The position numbers and the translations under genes were made by a program. 64,000 bases of DNA from Heterohyrax brucei. Taxonomy: Eukaryota > Chordata > Mammalia > Hyracoidea > Procaviidae. The notes beneath the pieces were generated by a model, which saw only the letters and a list, made by a program, of their open reading frames with translations, was not told where the DNA came from and ran no database searches. Of the stretch, positions 46,626-56,722 are shown piece by piece. The DNA is taken from the NCBI GenBank assembly GCA_028571685.1, contig CM053146.1, forward strand, positions 26,261,431-26,325,430. The letters run 5' to 3'. How positions within the stretch are numbered: the stretch's first letter is position 1; each line of letters starts with the position of its first letter.

Positions 46626-46769
46626 GATAGACAAGTGGAGGCTGCTCACTCTTCAGTGTTTTTTGATATATTTTTGTGGATTCCCTATTCATGTTGTTAT
46701 CTGGATGCTCTGTGCTGCCTTGTATCCTTAGGTACATGTTTGACATTACTGATTTTCTAATCAAAGAAC

Positions 46770-47700
46770 TTCCTTTAGTTTTTCTTATGATTTTAATTTC
46801 TTTTTGTAAAGTTTCTAAACTTCTCTTATGAATATCTTGATTTCACCACCAATTCTGAGAGACAGTTTTGCAGAATATACAGTTTTTGGTTGGCAGCTTT
46901 TTTCCTTTAAGTCTTTATGTACATGACCCCATTGTCTTCTTGCCAGCATTATTTTAGCTGAGTAACTGGAAATCATTCACAGTCACTCTCCTTTGTATCT
47001 TATTTTTTTGTTTAGACATTGCTGCCTTTGAACATGTGTATTTATTTTTAGTTTTGTTAAGTTTGATAATAATATCTTGGTGTCCTTCATTGGGAGTCTA
47101 CCTTGTGTGGAGTTTGATGAGCATCTTAGATAGGTGTCTTCTCATCTTTCATGATATTAGGGAAGTTTTCTGGTAAAATGTCTTCAATATTTCTCTCTGT
47201 ATTTTCTGTAATCCACACCACACACCTCCAGTTCTGGAACTCCAATCAGTCATAGATTATCCCCCCTGATAGAGTCCCACATAACTCTCAGAGATTCTTC
47301 ATTAAAAAAAAAAAAAATTCCCTGATTTTTCTTCAAATACATTGGTGTCAGTTGTTTGACCTGCAGATTCACTAATTCTGTGTTCCATTGCCTCAATTCT
47401 ACTCCTTTGATATTCTATTGACTTGTCCAATTCTGTAAAATTATTGTTAATCTGGATTGTTAGTGAATTTCAGATCATTGTTGTTCAAATATTTCTTGTA
47501 GTCTGTTTAGTTTTTCAGTATGCTGTGTCATGGTTTGTCTAATTTCCTTCCTAATGTTTGCCAGAGCTCTGAAAATTACTCTTTTGTATTCTTCCTCTGA
47601 TAAATGCAGAAAGTCTTACTCATCTAGAAGTTTTCTTTTTTTTATCCTTTGTTTTAGAAGTTTCCTGAAGTCATGGTGGTCTCCTTCCTTAAATGATTTG
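46770..47700 (-). pseudogene. L1 ORF1 remnant (old lineage)
   Basis: Minus-strand ORF1: coiled-coil section about 47320-47500, RRM/C-terminal part about 46780-47240, seen from blocks such as GGTTGGCAGCTTTTTTCC and CAGTTTTGCAGAATATAC (plus strand) matching 2640-2700 and 61140-61200. An A run at 47306-47319 interrupts it. No intact frame. Confidence 0.72.
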
Positions 47701-48734
47701 AAATAGACTGTTGACCCCCAGCGTCTGAAAATTGTTTCATTTAACCTTTTTGTGTTATGAGCTGTGTGTAATATATATGTTTAGTTTTTTATATGTCCAA
47801 GTAGAGCTGTCAAGTGCATTTCTTTGTTAACTGGAGCAGCAGAATTTCAGAAATTCTGCCACTGGGGGGTTACGGCTGTTGCTATACACGGGGGAAAGTA
47901 AACTTACTTTCCTTGTGTTTGTTCAGACAGGGCATTCAGTCAGTTGGCCCTGAGGTATGCAGTGCCTGTGGGGGAATATGGATTAGTTTGGGTGCAGGAT
48001 GTTGGCTACATGCACTGTGAAAGGCAAGATTCCAGCAACTAGGCACCAAGGAAGGGACAGATTCTGCACAGCGTAAGTGGTCAGCAGACCTGAGCCCAAA
48101 GAAATGGTCTGTTTCTGCCCTGAATTCCCAATTCAGTGGTACCAGAAGGATTCCTTTTTTTCACCCCTTTGTTACATGCTCCTCTGCTTCTTTTGGTACC
48201 ACATCAAAATTGTTTGTCTGGCACAGCACAAAAATGAAAGTGGGGAGTGCTGGACAAAGGGAGAGAGTTTGTGCCCCAAAGAAGAGTTTTGATCCACATA
48301 CGTCCGTGAAAAATTATCTTTTAGAGCTCAAATGGAGGAATTCTGAAATTCTCTAGATGTATGTGTTCAAAGCTTAACTTCTCCCCTGAGAAATAGGTTT
48401 TCCAAACACAGCTAGGGTTGCCATACTGGCTCAGAATGGCCTCCTTCTGAGTGTGGACTCCCAGAAGCCTGTCTTGTCATGTCTGGGCAACTCCACACTC
48501 ATGTAGTGGCACCTATGAATTGGCCATTTCATTCTCCCACCTTTCGCCTTGGTGTTAACGGTGTCTAGGATGTCCTATTTAAACCATTAAGGTGTTTTTC
48601 TGTGTCTTTGTTGTTAGAAGGATCAAAGGATGCCTCTGCTACTTCACCACATTCTTGGTGCATGGTCATAGTGTTTTTGACTTTAAATATGTTTCCCCAT
48701 AGGTGACTGAATGATAAGGTAGTAATTTTCACTT

Positions 48735-48764
48735 GCCAAGCCAGCCAAGTGCTGTCAAGTCAGA
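48735..48764 (-). mobile_element. 30-nt SINE/RTE-tail insertion with perfect 11-bp TSD
   Basis: GCCAAGCCAGCCAAGTGCTG followed by TCAAGTCAGA, between exact direct repeats AATTTTCACTT at 48724-48734 and 48765-48775. Read on the minus strand it is the 3' terminus of the SINE/RTE group, ending in a GGCTT-repeat tail. This is the clearest of the seven micro-insertions and identifies them as retroinsertions rather than chance matches. Confidence 0.8.
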
Positions 48765-49084
48765 AATTTTCACTTACATGTATATTATCTATGCTTCAAG
48801 AACTGCTTGTGTTCTCTGTAGCTTTCTATCTCAGAAATAAAAAAGTATGTGAAGCAAAAACAATTATCTGCTTACAACATGTAAAAATAGATTCTAAAAA
48901 ATTATTTAAGAATATGAAATTATTTAGTGACAGAATGAGTTACTAATAGTAAAATCTAGTTTAAGGACATCAAATACAAACTGATACTGTGTTTTATATG
49001 TGAAGAGTCTGAGGAAAAAGGAAATTAGAAACTTGCCCAGCATAATAAAATTTAACAGAGGCAAGGATATTCTGGTCTCTTCAG

Positions 49085-49490
49085 TGGATGAATTGTGCCC
49101 CATTCCAAATACATTTTGTAAATATCCCTACACTTGTAGCTGCACTCTCACTTGGGAATGGATTTTCTTTCTTCTGCTAATGACATATTGTTAGTGTAAG
49201 GCCTTTCTTGAGTTGATTTCTTTTAACATATAAAAGGAAAAATTTAAGCAAACATGCTAGGAAGCCAAGCTGCAGGAAAAGAAATTCCAAGCAACATAAA
49301 GATCTCCCAAGAGCAGAAGCTTAAAACAGGCAAGGGTATTTCTTCAGAATGGAGAAAGAAAAAAAGTCTTCCTTTGCAGCTGGGACCTGAATTCAGTTTT
49401 AACCTCTTAAATTATAAGAAGCTAAATGTCTTTTGGTTAAAGCTCTCTACTTGTGATATTTCTGGTACACTAGCACTAGCTAACTAAGAT
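49085..49490 (+). mobile_element. MaLR/MLT-like LTR, diverged
   Basis: Opens TGGATGAATTGTGCCCCATTCC and ends CTACTTGTGATATTTCTGGTACACTAGC..CTAACTAAGATA, with a TATAAAAGGAAAA section and GGGACCTGAATTC before a TTAAAG box. The order is the same as the LTR at 9878 but the sequence is much diverged. No TSD found. Confidence 0.65.
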
Positions 49491-50315
49491 ACACGCTATA
49501 TGACAATTCCTAGTCAAGCATTCGTTTTAGAATTCACAGTTTATGGTTTCACAATAATAGTATATCTATTTTCCTTTTGCAGACAAAAGGAAAATACAGA
49601 GAACAAAAGAGTCCATCACTCATCAAACTGGCCATCTATGTCTCAGCAAGTTATTGTTAATATACAGAAAATAATTTGAGAATCTATATTACCACATGGG
49701 CTACATCTCTAAATTTTCCTCAGTTAACATCTTTATTTCAGATTTCTCTCATAGAATGGAGGTATGGAGGAACTGTGTGAACAATACACATCTGACTTTG
49801 TAGCACTGTGGATTGACTTTAAAAAGCTATACAGCAGTAAAATATTTTGATGTATATACTAAGTAAAAAAAAAAAAGAAAACAGATTTAAGAGTGTATTC
49901 CTCCATCAATATGCCAGCCTTGACATGAATAACTGCCATTACCATTAAAAAGAATTTCCAGGTTAAATCTCCCAAGAGAAAAGATCCAAACCCTGTCATC
50001 TGTCTCATAGACATACTAAATTACTTCTTATAGAGCATGTGGAATTACCCAAATCAAACATTAAGTTGTAGGCAGTAGAATTTAATTAGCAGTGTTCTTA
50101 AAGAGGAGAGAAAGCTATTCACAAACATTTAACAAATTAACAGTCCAATACACCTAGAATCTATCCCTCTACTATAAAACATAATAGTGTCAATTATTAT
50201 CTCAGTTGCATGTCAAGCAATTGGAGAATATTTTAGTGCAAAACAGTTATCATTGTAGTGATAAATGAAGACTTAACAATGCCACAAGTGATATTTTATG
50301 TCACAGAACATTCAG
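49491..50315. other. Unassigned intergenic sequence
   Basis: AT-rich, no gene, exon or repeat family recognised. A short A run occurs at 49866-49877. Confidence 0.5.
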
Positions 50316-50710
50316 TTCCTTCCTTCTTCCCTTCCTTCCTTCCTTCCTTCCTTCCTTTCTCCCTCCCTCCCTCCCTCCCTCCCTCCCTCCCTCCCTCCCT
50401 CCCTCCCTCCCTCCCTCCCTCCCTCCCTTCCTCCCTTCCTTCCTTCCTTCCTCCCTTCCTTCCTTCCTTCCTTCCTTCCTCCCTTCCTTCCTTCCTTCCT
50501 TCCTTCCTTCCTTCCTTCCTTCCTTCCTTCCTTCCTTCCTTCCTTCCTTCCTTCCTTCCCTCCCTCCTTCCTTCCTTCCCTCCTTCTTTCTGTCCTTCCT
50601 TCCTCTTTTCTTCTTTCTTTCTGTTTTTGTCTCTCCCTCCTTTCTCTGTTCCTGTTTCCCTCCCTTCCAATTCCCTCCTTCCTGTCCTCTGTCCCTCCCT
50701 CCCTTCCTTC
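50316..50710. repeat. Polypyrimidine microsatellite (TTCC)n and (CCCT)n
   Basis: About 395 bp almost purely pyrimidine on the plus strand: TTCC units, then a block of (CCCT)n at about 50358-50427, then mostly TTCC with CCCT interruptions to 50590, then a decayed CT-rich end. Long open frames of alternating L, P, S and F (or K, E, G, R on the other strand) come only from the repeat. Confidence 0.97.
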
Positions 50711-50832
50711 GTGTTTTTGGGCTATTACAAATGATATTGTTTTCCTGATATCCTATTTGAAGTTATCTTTGTTGGTGTATAGAGATGTAACTGATTTTTG
50801 TATGTGAATTTTGTATCCTGCTACTATGTTGA

Positions 50833-52038
50833 GGCAGTTGTTTGAACAGAAACAGGGGATGCTGCATGGTTTAAAGTCAAGAAAGGTGTGTGCCAAGGTT
50901 ATGTAATTTTATCAAATGTATTCAAAGTGTATGCTAAACAAATAACTCAAGAAGCTGGACTGTGAAGAAGAAAATGATGTCAGTTTTGGAGAAAGACACA
51001 TTAACAACCACTACAGTGAGTGTGAATCAACTTGACAGCATTGCCTTTTATATGCAGAAGACACTTGCTGAGAGTGAGGAAGACTTGAAACACTGATACA
51101 GATCAAACATCACAGCCTTCAGTATGGTTTACACCTCAATTTAAAAAATAAAGCAAAATCCTTGCAACTGGACCAATAAGCGACTTTGTGAGAACAGGTT
51201 ATGAGGTTATGATCTGTATATTTTTAATTTTCAATTTTGAAAATCATTTTAAAATTACAGTGATAATGCTCACTCTTATTAGACTCTGCACTATCTTAGT
51301 TGTACAAAGAGTTAACACAGTAGTTACCAATAGAATGCTGGGAGGTTCAAGTCCAGTATCTCTCATGAATATAGATGTGAAAATTCTCAACAAAATTCCA
51401 ACCAATAGACAAATTCATCATTCTCATAAATGGAGAAAAGACTGAAGTTGTAAGGATTTCATTTCACTTGGTTCTACAATCAATATACACCGAAGCACAA
51501 GTCAAAAAAATCACACAACACATTGCAGTGGACACATATGCTGCAAAAGACTTTTTGAAAGTTTTGAAAGACAAAGATGTCACTTTAACTAATAACATGA
51601 GCCTTATGGAAGCCTTGGTATTTTCATTTGCCTCATATGCATGTGAAAGTTGTACAATGAGTAAGAAGATCAAAGAATTTGAATTATGGTGTTGGTGAAG
51701 AGGACTGAATATACTATGGATTGCCAGAGAGTAAACAACTCTGTCTCGGAAGGATAGCCAGAATGGTTTTAGTGGGCAAGGATGGTAAGATCTCTCCTCA
51801 GATACCTTTGACAAATTATGAGGAGGGAGCAGTCTCAAAAGAAGAAAATCACTCTTGGTAAAGGAGACAATCACTGAAAAAGATAAAGACTTTGGGATAG
51901 AAAGACTGAAATAATGGCCTCAACAATGGACTCAAGCATATGAATGATTGCAAGGATAGCGCAGAACTGGCAGTGTTTCTTTTTATTGTATGTAGGGTTG
52001 TTAAAAGTGTAATTGACTCTATGGCATCTAACAATAAC
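50833..52038 (+). mobile_element. RTE LINE (+) inserted in L1, with a foreign block inside
   Basis: Plus-strand RTE: GGTGTGTGCCAAGG..AACAAATAACTCAAGAAGCTGG from the RT, CACAGCCTTCAGTATGG, then after an interruption at about 51183-51415 GGAGAAAAGACTGAAGTTG. An open stretch at 51468-51698 encodes KDFLKVLKDKDVTLTNNMSL and ASYACESCTM..FELWCW. The 3' end is CTATGGCATCTAACAATAAC at 52038. Broken frames. Confidence 0.82.
51205..51386 (+). repeat. Inverted-repeat arm 1 (SINE-head/L1 chimera)
   Basis: Contains TTTTAATTTTCAATTTTG..AAATCATTTTAAAATTACAG, then a tRNA-SINE head (TGTACAAAGAGTTAACACAG, B-box-like GGTTCAAGTCC at about 51344), then an L1 ORF2 piece (TATCTCTCATGAATATAG). The same three-part join occurs in reverse orientation at 53230-53408. 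It interrupts the RTE. Confidence 0.8.
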
Positions 52039-52477
52039 AATTCTTCAGAATCTATCTGTTTCAGTATTTTTCTTGTGGAATCTTAGCGGTTCTCCATGTA
52101 TAGTATCAGTTCATCTGAGAACAGAGGTAGTTTTCCTTCTTCCTTTTCAATTTGAGTGTTCATTCATTCTTTATTTTGTTCTTATCTTACTGCCATAGCT
52201 AAGACCTCCAGCACAATGTTAAATAGGAATGGTGATGATGGGCACTCTTATTGTATTACCTTTCTCAGGGAGAATCACTCAGTCTCTCTCTGTTGGGAAT
52301 GACATTGGCTCTTGTTTTTTTTTATAGATGTGCTTTATTTTGTTGAGGAATTTCTCTTCTATCCTTATTTTATTGAGATTTTTTATCAGGAACGGATGAT
52401 GGACTTTATCAAAAGCCTTTTTGTGTTGATTTAGAGGGTCATTTGATTCTTTTCTTTCATTTTATTTATGTGGTAGA

Positions 52478-52632
52478 AACACTGGTGGTATAGTGGTTAA
52501 GTGCTATGGTTTACTAACCAAAAGGTCAGCAGTTCAAATCCACCAGGCCCTCCATGGAAACTCTATGGGGCAGTTTTACTGGGTCTATAGCATTGCTACG
52601 AGTTGGAATCAACTCAGTGGTCATGAATTTGG
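52478..52632 (+). mobile_element. AfroSINE in L1 with long TSD
   Basis: ACACTGGTGGTATAGTGGTTAAG head, AGTTCAAATCC B-box-like site, TATGGGGCAGTTTTACTGGG body, GAGTTGGAATCAACTCAGTGG tail. Flanked by TTTTATTTATGTGGTAGA (52460-52477) and TTTTATTTGTGTGGTAGA (52633-52650), 17 of 18 alike. Confidence 0.92.
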
Positions 52633-52663
52633 TTTTATTTGTGTGGTAGATTATGTTGGCTTA

Positions 52664-53134
52664 CTTTTTTATTATTATTATTGAATGAAAATGTACATTC
52701 CCATGTAAATTTGGATGCCCACCCATATGCAGCTCTGAGGGCTCCCCCTGCCCAGTGACAGCACATTCTTCCTCTCTGCTCCATATATGTCCCATCCTCC
52801 CAACAGTCTCCTAACCCCTCCTCTCTACCTACTCCCCTTCCTCCAGTAAGAGGTCAGCAGGATGACATCCTATAGATGCTTAGAAACATAAAGTGCACAC
52901 ATGATAAGGTCGCACTGCCAAGTCATTGCCAAGTCCAATCCATTCCTGTCCGAAGAGTTGACCTTCATTATAATTTACAGACAGGGGCAACATCAGGGCT
53001 TGGAGCGATGCTCCTAGGGGAACCCCGAAGCTCCTGGACCATTAGCTGTGGTCTTTTAGTGGAGATTCAGGGTGCATCGCATCCCTTTTTATTCTTGTGT
53101 TGCCAGTGAGACTTAACTTTGTGAGCTCTATTGC
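52664..53134 (-). mobile_element. Young L1 3' end fragment, perfect 12-bp TSD
   Basis: A 471-bp 5'-truncated L1 (-), holding only 3' UTR: T-rich start, GATGAAAATGTACATTCCC, CAGTGACAGCACATTC, TCCAATCCATTCCTGTCCG, CTCCTGGACCATTAGCTGTG. TATGTTGGCTTA at 52652-52663 and 53135-53146 flanks it exactly. Confidence 0.93.
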
Positions 53135-53229
53135 TATGTTGGCTTATTTTTCTAATGTTTAACTGTCTGTATATACTTGGTAGGAATGCAGTTGGTCATC
53201 ATGTGTTATTATTTCAACTCTACTGGCTG

Positions 53230-53408
53230 GAATTTTCACACCTATATTAATGAGAGATATTGAACTTGAACCTCCCAGCATTCTATTGGTAACTACTGTG
53301 TTAACTCTTTGTACCACTCAGATAGTGCAGAGACTGACGGAGCATACATCACTGTAATTTTAAAATGATTTTCAAAATTGAAAATTAAAAATATATAGAT
53401 CATAGCAT
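53230..53408 (-). repeat. Inverted-repeat arm 2 (SINE-head/L1 chimera)
   Basis: Reverse complement of arm 1 at 51205-51386: AATTTTCAC..TGAGAGATATTG (L1), GAACCTCCCAGCATTCTATTGG (SINE head), GTAATTTTAAAATGATTTTC. On its left the arm runs directly into the minus-strand L1 fragment, so this looks like the original copy. Confidence 0.8.
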
Positions 53409-53757
53409 CATTCTCTAAATTGGTCAAGTGGAATTCATCTCATTAAAAAAAGCTGTTAACATAAGATTGATTTGCTAAATTTGACCTTTGGAGATCAACT
53501 TCACACTTAATATAACCTCCTGCTATATTTGTATTATAGCTAAACTTGTAAAAGTATTTAACTTTATTGTCCTCACACATAATTAATTCTTCTCTGTCTC
53601 CATCTGCAATGTGTGAGTGCACTCAAAAATGCAGTCACAGACATTATTTTTATGGAACAGTATACACAAAATGGCATTATTAAATATGAAATGTCATTCA
53701 GGCTGTCAGTTGATACTAAGGATTAATAGTATGAAATATTACATCTCCATCATTAAT

Positions 53758-53945
53758 AGATGGCACAAGTGACTTAAGAACTTGGCTACTAACATAGAAG
53801 TTGTCAGTTGAAATAAACCCACTACTGCCTTGAAAATGGCCCAGCAGTCTACTCTTGAAAAATCAGACATTGAAAAGCCTATGGAAGACAGTTCTACTCA
53901 GACACACATGGAGTGCCCATGAATTGTAATTGATTTGAAGGTAAC
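53758..53945 (+). mobile_element. Diverged AfroSINE
   Basis: GATGGCACAAGTGACTTAAG..CTTGGCTACTAACATAGAAG head, GAAATAAACCCACTACTGCC, AAGCCTATGGAAGACAGTTC body, GAATTGTAATTGATTTGAAGG tail. Same order as the SINE at 5788. No clear TSD. Confidence 0.75.
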
Positions 53946-54639
53946 TACTTTTTTGAAACTTCCCAGTGAGACAGCTATAATTATCTTTCCAAAAACTGTT
54001 TAGGCAATAACTTTCTCCACTTGCCAATAACTTGATGTTAATATTGTGCAATAAAACATAGTCTTTTTAGACATTTGAAGATCTGTGAATCTACATCTTA
54101 TGCTATGTTTGCTCTATCTTGTCACTCCTGCCCTAAATACTCTGGGAATGGGCTAACATGTTTTTTACATTAATAACACATGCCACCTATGTTTGCTTGT
54201 CAACTATGTCCACTCTCCATGAAATGTTTTTGTAAGTGTGCTATGCAATTTTTGAAACATGCAAAGAAATTGACATTGACCTATTTGCATTGACAATATG
54301 AAAACATTCAACCAGAAGAAGGGGCAATTGGTAAGCAAACATACAGATACGTTATTTGCATAAAAATACAGTGCTTACATTTTAAATAGGTTCATGTTAT
54401 ATTTGCTCTTAAAGAGGAGACACAACTTTCTGAATTAGGGCTTGTGATGTTTAAAGCTGTATGTCGTCTTGTCTGGGCTATGATATTCAGTAGTTTGCCA
54501 CTTACGTAATGATAAAGTTACCTCCATTCTGTGATGTAATGAGCTCCTTGATATGATTTCATGTGATCAACAGTGAATTTTAAAGTGAATTTCTTTGGAG
54601 GTGGGGGCTACATTCAATACATATGGATGTTCTGGCATA
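53946..54639. other. Unassigned intergenic sequence
   Basis: AT-rich; no gene or repeat family recognised. The same is true of the 350 bp between the inverted-repeat arm and the SINE (53409-53757). Confidence 0.5.
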
Positions 54640-55022
54640 GCTTACTGGTTTTTGCTCACTCTGGGCACTGCATCCATCTCATCATCTGACATCTGTTTTT
54701 TGGGACATCAGACTGCAGCCTGCCATATTGTCTTTTGAATTTGGATTTATCAGTTTCTGCTGCCTGTGAGCCAGCAGGCTGAAGTCAGTCCTGCACATCT
54801 TGTGTTCATCAGCCTCTACAGCTACACGAATCAGGAGAAGCCTCCAAACTGACACCTGATCCACAGTCTTCGGGATTGCCACATGAGAAAATTTTCTAAG
54901 ATAAATCTGTCCCTCTTTCTGTATATCTCTCTGTGTGTACCTGTGTATATATGTGTATTTGCACACATGCATATATTTTTTTCACTGGTTTTGCTTCTCT
55001 ACTGAATCCAGCCTACGAAATT
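54640..55022 (+). mobile_element. Candidate ancient LTR-like repeat with TG/TA-rich tail
   Basis: Contains TGTGAGCCAGCAGG, GATAAATCTGTCCCTC, an alternating TG/TA/CA stretch at 54920-54975, and an ending CACTGGTTTTGCTTCTCTAC. This resembles a widespread mammalian repeat that ends CTGGTTCTGTTTCTCTGG. The family could not be fixed from the sequence alone. Confidence 0.35.
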
Positions 55023-55125
55023 TTTCCTGAGACCGGCTGTCACAGAAATAAAATTGTATGGGAGTTTTCTATGTTGGTTGTCAAGTCTGGTTAGTCTTAA
55101 AGATGTTGATGACTTCTCCTGTAGG

Positions 55126-55322
55126 AAAGAACCAAAACAAACAAACAGACAAACAAACAAAAGATCCAAACCCATCGCTGTTGACTTGATTCTTATTCTT
55201 AGATTCCCTATAAGACAAAGTAGAACTGCCCCATACAGTTTCCAAGGGGTGCCTGGTAGATTCACACTGTTGACCTTTTGGTTAGCAGCTGTAATCTTAA
55301 CCACAATGCTACCAGAGTGGCA
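55126..55322 (-). mobile_element. AfroSINE (-) with (AAAC)n tail
   Basis: Minus-strand SINE. On the plus strand it runs from CAAAACAAACAAACAGACAAAC (tail) through CCCATCGCTGTTGACTTGATTC, AGTAGAACTGCCCCATAC and TGTTGACCTTTTGGTTAGCAG to CTTAACCACAATGCTACCAG. It is complete and moderately diverged. TSD not resolved. Confidence 0.88.
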
Positions 55323-55327
55323 CTGGT

Positions 55328-55793
55328 AACCCATAGCATAAGGTGGCAGTAGAAATATGCAAAACATCAGTACCAATAGAGCACGTATTGTCAAGAGGTG
55401 AGATTTTAGGTGATTGCATGTTTCATGATTTCATACAATTCTGTCATAAAGAGAAGTATAAAAATAGCTGTTTGGTTGGTCGTACTTTCAGTAGACAATG
55501 CAGTGGATGCAAGAGATGAGCTCAGGGGTTCAGCATCACAGCTCAAGTGCCTCAAAAGACTTCAGAATGGCCACTTGAGCCATGGATGACAGCCTTATTT
55601 CTTATAGTAACGGAGCAGATGTTAAAAATCAAATCTAGAGTCTTATTATAACAGCTGCCGAATTATAACACCGATTAAATTCCGAAAACTCAGTGGTATC
55701 TGAAGTTAAAATGAGGGCATGTATTAGGAAGAAATTGGATCCTAAAACTTAGGATTGAGACTTATGGGCAGGTAATAAGGAAGGTGGTAATAC
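55328..55793. other. Unassigned sequence before the last L1
   Basis: No gene or repeat recognised with confidence. It could be old retroviral internal sequence, but I see no motif to prove that. Confidence 0.4.
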
Positions 55794-56722
55794 TGAATAC
55801 TTAATTTTTTTTATTATGATTGGATGAAAATGTACATTCCCATAAAAATTTGCATGCTCACCTGTATGCAGCTCCCACTGCTCTCCCTGCCCAGTGACAG
55901 CACACCCCTCGTATCTGCTCCATACATTTCCTGTGCTCCCAAGAGTCTCCTATCCCCTCCTCTCCACTCACTCCCCTTCCTCCAGTAAGAGGTCAGCAGG
56001 ATGACATTCTATAGAGGTATAGAACCATAAAATTCCCACAAGATATGGTCACTCTGCATCACCAAGTCCAATCCATTGCTGTCCGAAAAGCTGACCTTCA
56101 TTATGATTTATGGACAGGGGCAGCATCAGGGCCAGGGGCCCTGCTCCCAAGGGAACCCCAAAACCCCCAGAGATCTCAGAGTGTACCCCTATTTATTCTC
56201 TTGTTCCCAGAGAGACTCAGCTTTGTGAGCTCCATTGTGGCTCTCACTCGTGGTGGCTGGGCATCATCCTGTTCTGGTCACAAGTCGACAGAGACCCGTG
56301 TGTCTTCTGGGTTCTCTTTTCCCCATGTTGTACTTGTCCTCGGTAATCATCTGTTCTTGTTGGGTTGGGACCATTTACTGTACCCTCGGATGGCAGCTTG
56401 GCAGCTTTTAAGACCCCAGACGCGACTCACCAATGTGGGGTGCAGAGAGTCCTCATTAGCACAGTCCCTGGCTCCCTGGCCCAGCTACTTTGTCCTTGCA
56501 ATATTAGGTTAAGATGGGAGGAGTACTCAAATTGTGTTGAAGTCCAGTTATTATTGATCTTCTTTCTGATGTGTGCTGTCACTGACTTCACCTGACCAAA
56601 TTTCTATTAACTATCTAATCTAAAGCCTCCCCCCTACCCTTCCTCCCTCCCCACCCTTGCAGCCATCAAAGAGTCTTTTCTTCTATGCATGAGTCTGTTT
56701 TTAAGTTCTTGTTGTAGGGATC

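Larger units (their letters stand above)
43001..48690 (-). mobile_element. Old L1 (-), near full length, host to an RTE
   Basis: Minus-strand L1 of an older lineage. The 3' side is cut in ORF2 by the tail of the L1 at 43000 (TGACACTGGAATTTGTACTGG). ORF2 43001-45457, spacer with an RTE insertion 45806-46625, ORF1 about 46770-47700 and a 5' region to about 48690 (ending near GCACCAAGAATGTGGTGAAG on the minus strand). Highly decayed. The right limit is approximate. Confidence 0.82.
50725..53270 (-). mobile_element. Old L1 RT fragment (-), interrupted three times
   Basis: Minus-strand L1 ORF2 RT sequence in pieces: 50725-50832 (GTGAATTTTGTATCCTGCTAC), 52039-52477 (CACAATGTTAAATAGGAATG, AAAGCCTTTTTGTG), 52651-52663 and 53147-53270 (TTCTAATGTTTAACTG, TTAATGAGAGATATTG). 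The gaps are an RTE (50833-52038), a SINE (52478-52632) and a young L1 3' end (52664-53134). It is the oldest layer here. Confidence 0.78.

Noticed and set aside
46612..46640. Palindrome CCACTGATAGACAAGTGG as a possible terminator or protein-binding site.
   Set aside because: It lies at the junction between an RTE and L1, has an imperfect centre and no supporting context.
50258..50807. Long open frames (over 150 codons) in the 50.3-50.7 kb region, rich in L, P, S and F or in K, E, G and R.
   Set aside because: They exist only because TTCC/CCCT repeats lack stop codons. No initiation context, conservation signal or domain.
54900..54980. TG/TA-rich stretch as a separate microsatellite.
   Set aside because: It is short and irregular and sits where a widespread LTR-like repeat normally has such a stretch.
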